Below, piece by piece: positions 5,700 to 9,601 of a DNA stretch of 9,601 nt. This DNA is from Sulfurovum sp. (GTDB lineage: Bacteria; Campylobacterota; Campylobacteria; Campylobacterales; Sulfurovaceae). The stretch is from assembly GCA_015661535.1 (NCBI GenBank), contig DQVY01000109.1, forward strand, positions 1 through 9,601, read 5' to 3'. Each line of letters starts with the position of its first letter. The first letter of the stretch is position 1. The translations under genes and the position numbers were made by a program. The notes under the pieces are model-generated. The model had not been told where the DNA came from and made no database searches. It saw only the letters and a list, made by a program, of their open reading frames with translations.

Positions 5700-8525
5700 A
5701 TGGCAGTAAAACAAGATATGATACATGTGTACGGTGCAAGAGAGAATAATTTAAAAAATATAGATATAAGCATCCCTAAAAACAGACTGGTAGTGGTCAC
5801 AGGCATTTCCGGTTCTGGTAAATCTACGTTGGCATTTTCAACATTGTATGCAGAGGGACAGCGGCGTTACATTGAGTCTCTCTCTTCGTATGCACGACAG
5901 TTTTTAGGACGTGTCGGAAAACCGGATGTTGATAAGATAGAAGGCTTGACCCCTGCTATTGCCATAGACCAGAAAACCACTTCTAAAAACCCACGTTCTA
6001 CCGTAGGAACCATTACCGAGATCTATGATTATTTGAGACTGCTTTTTTCTCGTGTAGGAGAGCAGCATTGCCACGAGTGTGGCAAACCTATCTCTTCTAT
6101 GTCTGCCTCGGATATTATTGAAGAGGTACTGAAACTGCCTAATGGGGCAAAACTCATCATTATGGCACCCTTGGTCAAAGAGAAAAAAGGTACCTTTTCT
6201 GACATGCTGGAATCTCTGCGCCACAAAGGGTATATACGTGCGATGATTGATGGCGTGATGGTACGTCTTGATGATGAGATAGAACTTTCAAAAACAAAAA
6301 AACATACCATAAAAGTTGTGGTAGACAGGGTTGTTGTAAAAGAAGAGAGCCGTGACCGTATTGGGCAAGATGTAGAAAAAGCACTGAAAGAGTCTTATGG
6401 TGAGCTGGAGATAGAAGTACTCAACTTTGAAGAGATCGATTTTGAAAGACAGCATATGCACTACTCTGAGCATCTGGCCTGTTTTGACTGTAAGTTAAGT
6501 TTTGAACCCCTGGAGCCTGTAAGTTTCTCTTTTAACTCACCCAAAGGTGCCTGTCCCTCTTGTGATGGTCTGGGGATCCGTTATGCGATCGATCTTAAAA
6601 AGGTGATTGATTCTTCACTCTGCATTGACAAGGGTGCGGTAAAGATCATGTATGGGTTTAACAAAAGTTATTACACCAAATTTTTAAATGCCTTTTGTGA
6701 GCAAAATGGCATAGACATCAAAAAACCTTATGGTGAGCTGGAAACCCATCAGCAAAAAGCCATACTCTATGGGAATGGCGGTACAGTCAATTTTACCTGG
6801 AAACGGCATAAACTGACACGAGAATGGCCGGGTGTGGTCAAATTTGCCCATGATATGTTTAAAGATGAAAAAGACCTCTCTGAATATATGACAGAAAAAG
6901 TGTGTGACAAATGTGAGGGACATCGCCTGCGCCCACGTTCATTGGCGGTTAAAATAGAAGGGCTTAATATCGCAGATATAATCTCTATGCCTATTGAAAA
7001 ATCATATGCCTATTTTGCAGATAAGAACAGTTTTTCTCATCTTTCTGAACAGCAAAAAATGATAGCAGAATCGATACTCAAAGAGCTCTATGAAAGACTC
7101 TATTTTCTTTATGATGTAGGACTGGGCTACATTACACTGAACCGTGATGCCAGAAGTATATCCGGAGGTGAGGCACAGCGTATTCGTATCGCTTCTCAAA
7201 TAGGCTCCGGGTTAACAGGTGTGATGTATGTGTTGGATGAACCCAGTATCGGTCTGCATGAACGTGACACGATGAAACTCATACGTACCTTGAACTCTTT
7301 ACGTGACAAGGGAAATTCTGTCATTGTCGTGGAGCATGACAAAGAGACCATTCTTGCAGCAGATTACATCATCGACATTGGTCCTGGAGCAGGGGAGTTT
7401 GGCGGGGAAGTGGTCTTTTCCGGTGATGCCAAAAAACTGGCAAAAGCCAAAACACTCACAGCAGACTATATGTATGGAAGAAAAGATATCTCTTATACGC
7501 ATGATAATCCACAAGAAAGCTGGATCGAGATGAAACATGTGAGTGTGAATAATATTGAAAATCTTGATGTAAAGATACCACTACAGAACCTTGTATGTGT
7601 GACGGGTGTGAGCGGTTCAGGGAAATCTTCACTTATTTTACAGACATTGCTGCCTGTGGCAAGAGAGTTGCTGAACCGTGCAAAAAAAGTGAATAAAGTA
7701 GACGGTGTTGAGATCAATGGACTTGAAAAACTAGATAAAGTCATTTATCTTGATCAAAGCCCCATAGGACGAACACCGCGTTCAAACCCTGCAACGTATA
7801 CAGGTATTATGGATGAGATACGTAAACTTTTTGCTCAGACCAAAGAGGCAGAACTGCGTGGTTACAAAATAGGGCGTTTTTCCTTTAATGTCAAAGGGGG
7901 ACGCTGTGAAAAATGTCAAGGTGATGGTCAAATTAAAATAGAGATGCACTTTTTACCGGATGTACTGGTAAGTTGTGATACCTGTCATGGTACACGCTAC
8001 AATGCCCAAACACTTGAAGTACGGTATAAAGGAAAATCTATAGCAGATGTGTTAGGTATGTCTGTAGGTGAAGCACTGGAGTTCTTTAAAGCCATTCCGA
8101 TGATAGCTGTCAAACTGAAAACCTTGACAGATGTTGGTTTGGACTACATTACTTTAGGGCAAAATGCAACGACTTTGTCTGGTGGAGAGGCACAGCGTAT
8201 TAAGTTGAGTAAAGAGTTGAGTAAAAAAGATACGGGGAACACACTCTATATATTAGATGAACCTACTACAGGACTGCATTTTGCAGATGTGGACAGACTT
8301 ACAGGTGTGTTGCATCACTTGGTGGAACTTGGTAACTCTGTTGTCGTCATAGAACATAACTTGGACATGGTTAAAAATGCAGATTATATCATCGATATGG
8401 GACCTGAAGGTGGCAATAAAGGGGGGCTTATTATTGCTGAAGGTTCACCTGAAAAGTTAGCTGCAGAGTACAAAGAAACAAAATCCTATACGGGTGAATA
8501 TTTGGCTAAAGAGTTGGCTGTTTAG
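5700..8525 (+). CDS. uvrA: UvrA, excinuclease ABC subunit A
   Basis: 941 aa, full length (E. coli UvrA has 940). DNA-damage-sensing ATPase that dimerises, finds distorting lesions and loads UvrB in nucleotide excision repair. Two ABC ATPase halves are present. In the first, Walker A is GISGSGKS (35-42), the signature SISGGEAQR (486-494) and Walker B LDEPSIGLHERD (from 512). In the second, Walker A is GVSGSGKS (636-643), the signature TLSGGEAQR (825-833) and Walker B LDEPTTGLH (from 852). Zinc modules are C261/C264...C285/C288 and C736/C739...C759/C762, both CxxC pairs; further CxxC pairs occur at 124/127 and 402/405. All key residues are intact. The start is set by AGGGA 5 nt upstream, partly made by the heptamer array. 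The gene could be cotranscribed with the permease gene. Its TAG overlaps the TAA of the convergent gene, and a terminator follows at once. Confidence 0.98.
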   Translation: MAVKQDMIHVYGARENNLKNIDISIPKNRLVVVTGISGSGKSTLAFSTLYAEGQRRYIESLSSYARQFLGRVGKPDVDKIEGLTPAIAIDQKTTSKNPRSTVGTITEIYDYLRLLFSRVGEQHCHECGKPISSMSASDIIEEVLKLPNGAKLIIMAPLVKEKKGTFSDMLESLRHKGYIRAMIDGVMVRLDDEIELSKTKKHTIKVVVDRVVVKEESRDRIGQDVEKALKESYGELEIEVLNFEEIDFERQHMHYSEHLACFDCKLSFEPLEPVSFSFNSPKGACPSCDGLGIRYAIDLKKVIDSSLCIDKGAVKIMYGFNKSYYTKFLNAFCEQNGIDIKKPYGELETHQQKAILYGNGGTVNFTWKRHKLTREWPGVVKFAHDMFKDEKDLSEYMTEKVCDKCEGHRLRPRSLAVKIEGLNIADIISMPIEKSYAYFADKNSFSHLSEQQKMIAESILKELYERLYFLYDVGLGYITLNRDARSISGGEAQRIRIASQIGSGLTGVMYVLDEPSIGLHERDTMKLIRTLNSLRDKGNSVIVVEHDKETILAADYIIDIGPGAGEFGGEVVFSGDAKKLAKAKTLTADYMYGRKDISYTHDNPQESWIEMKHVSVNNIENLDVKIPLQNLVCVTGVSGSGKSSLILQTLLPVARELLNRAKKVNKVDGVEINGLEKLDKVIYLDQSPIGRTPRSNPATYTGIMDEIRKLFAQTKEAELRGYKIGRFSFNVKGGRCEKCQGDGQIKIEMHFLPDVLVSCDTCHGTRYNAQTLEVRYKGKSIADVLGMSVGEALEFFKAIPMIAVKLKTLTDVGLDYITLGQNATTLSGGEAQRIKLSKELSKKDTGNTLYILDEPTTGLHFADVDRLTGVLHHLVELGNSVVVIEHNLDMVKNADYIIDMGPEGGNKGGLIIAEGSPEKLAAEYKETKSYTGEYLAKELAV

Positions 8526-8920
8526 GGTCTTTTAAACCCTCTTTTTAGTCCTTTTTTTCTATTTTTATTGGCAAATCCTATAGCCATTTTCATAATAGAA
8601 AGAAGGATGATCGCTGCGATGATCTCATACCCTATGGTCCAGGTTAAAAGAAAAGAAGATTCATCATTCAGTGACAAAAAGAGTTCTATTTTTGCCTCTG
8701 CCACATAAAAGAAAAGAAAGAGAAGTCCGGCAATATAAGGCAGTATAACAAAATAGATGGCTAAGAATATTTTTTCAAATCCCTCAGGGAAAAAGAGTGG
8801 TGTTTTTGCTAAGTCAACTTCTTGCTGTGTAAATTTATCAGGTCTTTTAAATGCTTCTCTTTTTGTACCCGTTGTTTGGGAAGCATTCGGTTTAGGCTTG
8901 ATCATATGGGCTTTTTCCAT
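8522..8920 (-). CDS. Small two-TM membrane protein of unknown function
   Basis: 132 aa from the ATG at 8920, not recognised. A positively charged, polar N-terminal region of about 45 residues comes first (KPKPNASQTTGTKREAFKRP and on). TM helices follow at about 49-72 and 89-113, with a short acidic loop between them, then a very basic tail (NRKKGLKRGFKRP). By the positive-inside rule both ends should be cytoplasmic. The frame continues upstream to 9085, but those 55 residues are translated non-coding-like DNA that includes a palindrome. AAGGA 6 nt before the 8920 ATG supports the shorter start. Its TAA overlaps the uvrA TAG in TTAG at 8522-8525, and its last codons double as the uvrA terminator on the other strand. 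Its position between uvrA and polA need not imply a repair role. Confidence 0.72.
   Translation of the reverse strand: MEKAHMIKPKPNASQTTGTKREAFKRPDKFTQQEVDLAKTPLFFPEGFEKIFLAIYFVILPYIAGLLFLFFYVAEAKIELFLSLNDESSFLLTWTIGYEIIAAIILLSIMKMAIGFANKNRKKGLKRGFKRP
8524..8546 (+). terminator. Intrinsic terminator of uvrA
   Basis: AGGGT (8524-8528) pairs with ACCCT (8536-8540) around a 7-nt AT-rich loop and is followed by CTTTTT (U-tract 8542-8546). The stem starts in the uvrA stop codon. The stem is short (5 bp, three G-C), so strength is moderate. On the - strand no U-tract follows, so it acts only on uvrA transcripts. It lies inside the coding end of the convergent gene. Confidence 0.5.
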
Positions 8921-8947
8921 GAAGTATCCTTGGTCGTTGTTTGGCAG

Positions 8948-8953
8948 ACTATA
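8948..8953 (-). promoter_or_regulatory. Possible -10 (TATAGT) for the two-TM protein gene
   Basis: On the - strand TATATAGT gives a TATAGT -10, with a predicted start near 8941 and a leader of about 20 nt that contains the AAGGA ribosome binding site. No convincing -35 is present. This AT-rich stretch offers other -10-like words, so this is the best guess among several. Confidence 0.3.
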
Positions 8954-8984
8954 TAAAAACATGCCAATATACAAGGATAATAAC

Positions 8985-9020
8985 ATCTTATAGATTAACA
9001 TATAGTTAATCATGTAAGAT
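8985..9020. promoter_or_regulatory. Nested palindrome, putative operator in a divergent region
   Basis: The inner perfect inverted repeat GATTAAC-ATATA-GTTAATC (8993-9011) is flanked by a second perfect pair, ATCTTA (8985-8990) and TAAGAT (9015-9020). That makes 13 complementary positions per side with 2- and 3-nt gaps. It lies between the starts of the two-TM gene (-) and polA (+), so a dimeric regulator bound here could act on either. There is no U-tract, so it is not a terminator. The regulator is unknown. Confidence 0.5.
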
Positions 9021-9075
9021 ATCTTCATCACAATATTCATGGTGAGAATGAAAGCACTTCTAACAGAGAATAGGC

Positions 9076-9081
9076 TAGAAT
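9076..9081 (+). promoter_or_regulatory. Possible -10 (TAGAAT) for polA
   Basis: TAGAAT differs by one base from TATAAT and would start transcription near 9088, leaving a leader of about 16 nt before the TTG start at 9104. No clear -35 is present. The palindrome centred at 9002 would sit about 86 nt upstream of this start. Confidence 0.35.
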
Positions 9082-9103
9082 ACATAAAAAACTAGGCTTT
9101 TTC

Positions 9104-9601
9104 TTGAAAACTATCACTATTATTGATACCTTTGGCTTCTTCTTTCGTTCTTACTTTGCACTTCCTCCTCTGCGTAACTCAGATGGTTTCCCAACGGGAC
9201 TGCTTACAGGTTTTGTAAATTTGGTAGATACCCTGCGGCGTGACCACAGTACGGATTATTTGGTGTTTGCACTAGATGCAAAAGGGAAAACCTTTCGTAA
9301 TGAGATGTTTCCGGCATATAAAGACAACCGTGATGAAGCACCGGAAGATCTAAAAAAACAACTTCCTGTTGCCATAGAGTGGATCGAACAAATGGGTTTC
9401 CCGAACCTTACGCGTGAGGGATATGAAGCAGATGATATCATCGCAACAGTGACAAAATTTGCCAGAGAAAAGAACTTAAAAGTACGTATCGTCTCTCATG
9501 ATAAAGATCTCTATCAACTGATAGATGACGGTGAAGTTGTTATGTATGATGCTATTAAAAAACAAGAGGTAGATGAAGAGGCATGTATTGCAAAGTTTGG
9601 T
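9104..9601 (+). CDS. polA: DNA polymerase I, N-terminal 5'-nuclease domain, 3' end beyond window
   Basis: 166 codons of PolA are visible and the frame is still open at the window edge. Pol I fills gaps and removes RNA primers in Okazaki fragment maturation and excision repair. The visible part is the FEN-like 5'-nuclease domain: IDTFGFFFRSYFALP (D8, R15, Y17), FALDAKGKTFR (D58), the basic stretch AYKDNRDE, GYEADDIIATV (E108, D110, D111) and VSHDKDLYQL (D133, D135). All metal-binding acidic positions I would expect are present. The start is TTG: an in-frame TAG lies at 9071 and no ATG or GTG occurs between it and the conserved N terminus. AGG at 9094-9096 lies 7 nt before the TTG. Whether the 3'-5' exonuclease and polymerase domains are intact cannot be seen here. 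Confidence 0.95.
   Translation, partial: MKTITIIDTFGFFFRSYFALPPLRNSDGFPTGLLTGFVNLVDTLRRDHSTDYLVFALDAKGKTFRNEMFPAYKDNRDEAPEDLKKQLPVAIEWIEQMGFPNLTREGYEADDIIATVTKFAREKNLKVRIVSHDKDLYQLIDDGEVVMYDAIKKQEVDEEACIAKFG

Noticed and set aside
5904..6384. Overlapping - strand open frames inside uvrA
   Set aside because: They lie within a fully conserved coding gene and have no ribosome binding sites or recognisable protein character.
8993..9011. An NssR-type site (TTAAC-N4-GTTAA as I recall from Campylobacter)
   Set aside because: The spacer here is 5 nt, which breaks the fixed geometry of that regulator family, so the regulator is left unnamed.
8921..9085. 55-residue N-terminal extension of the two-TM protein
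   Set aside because: The extension is Met/Tyr/Ile-rich translation of AT-rich intergenic DNA containing a palindrome. AAGGA before 8920 marks the start.

Overview
The window looks like chromosomal core DNA from a member of the Campylobacterota (formerly Epsilonproteobacteria), probably a free-living Sulfurovum- or Sulfurimonas-type organism. The reasons are the low-to-moderate GC content, the short DksA-type protein next to rlmH, promoters with a clear TATAAT -10 but no good -35, and protein wording typical of that phylum. The genus is inferred from protein character and gene order, not from a search. There is no sign of a plasmid, phage, IS element, CRISPR array, tRNA or rRNA.

Left block (1-3342, + strand): the 3' part of rlmH (23S rRNA pseudouridine methyltransferase), a short dksA (RNA polymerase regulator), an unrecognised protein with two membrane segments and a long helical body, and dusB (tRNA dihydrouridine synthase). 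These are tightly packed and look like one operon for ribosome/tRNA maintenance and transcription control. A small CopD-like membrane protein follows. It has its own TATAAT promoter and an FNR/CRP-type palindrome placed exactly where a class II activator would bind.

Middle block (3339-5699): a PqiA-domain membrane protein with a large N-terminal insertion is on the - strand and converges on the small membrane protein with a 4-nt stop overlap. A divergent control region follows. It holds back-to-back extended -10 promoters and an approximately 172-nt highly structured RNA that starts at the predicted +1 and is closed by a 22-position helix with one mismatch. Its shape resembles 6S RNA, and this is the most interesting element in the window. 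A TauE/SafE permease gene follows directly. Between it and uvrA lie five perfect head-to-tail copies of a 7-nt repeat.

Right block (5700-9601): complete uvrA (941 aa) with an intrinsic terminator that lies inside the 3' end of a convergent gene for a small two-TM protein. A divergent intergenic region with a nested palindrome follows, then the start of polA with a TTG start codon and the 5'-nuclease domain. UvrA finds DNA lesions and Pol I fills excision gaps, so this end is centred on nucleotide excision repair, although the two genes are not one operon.
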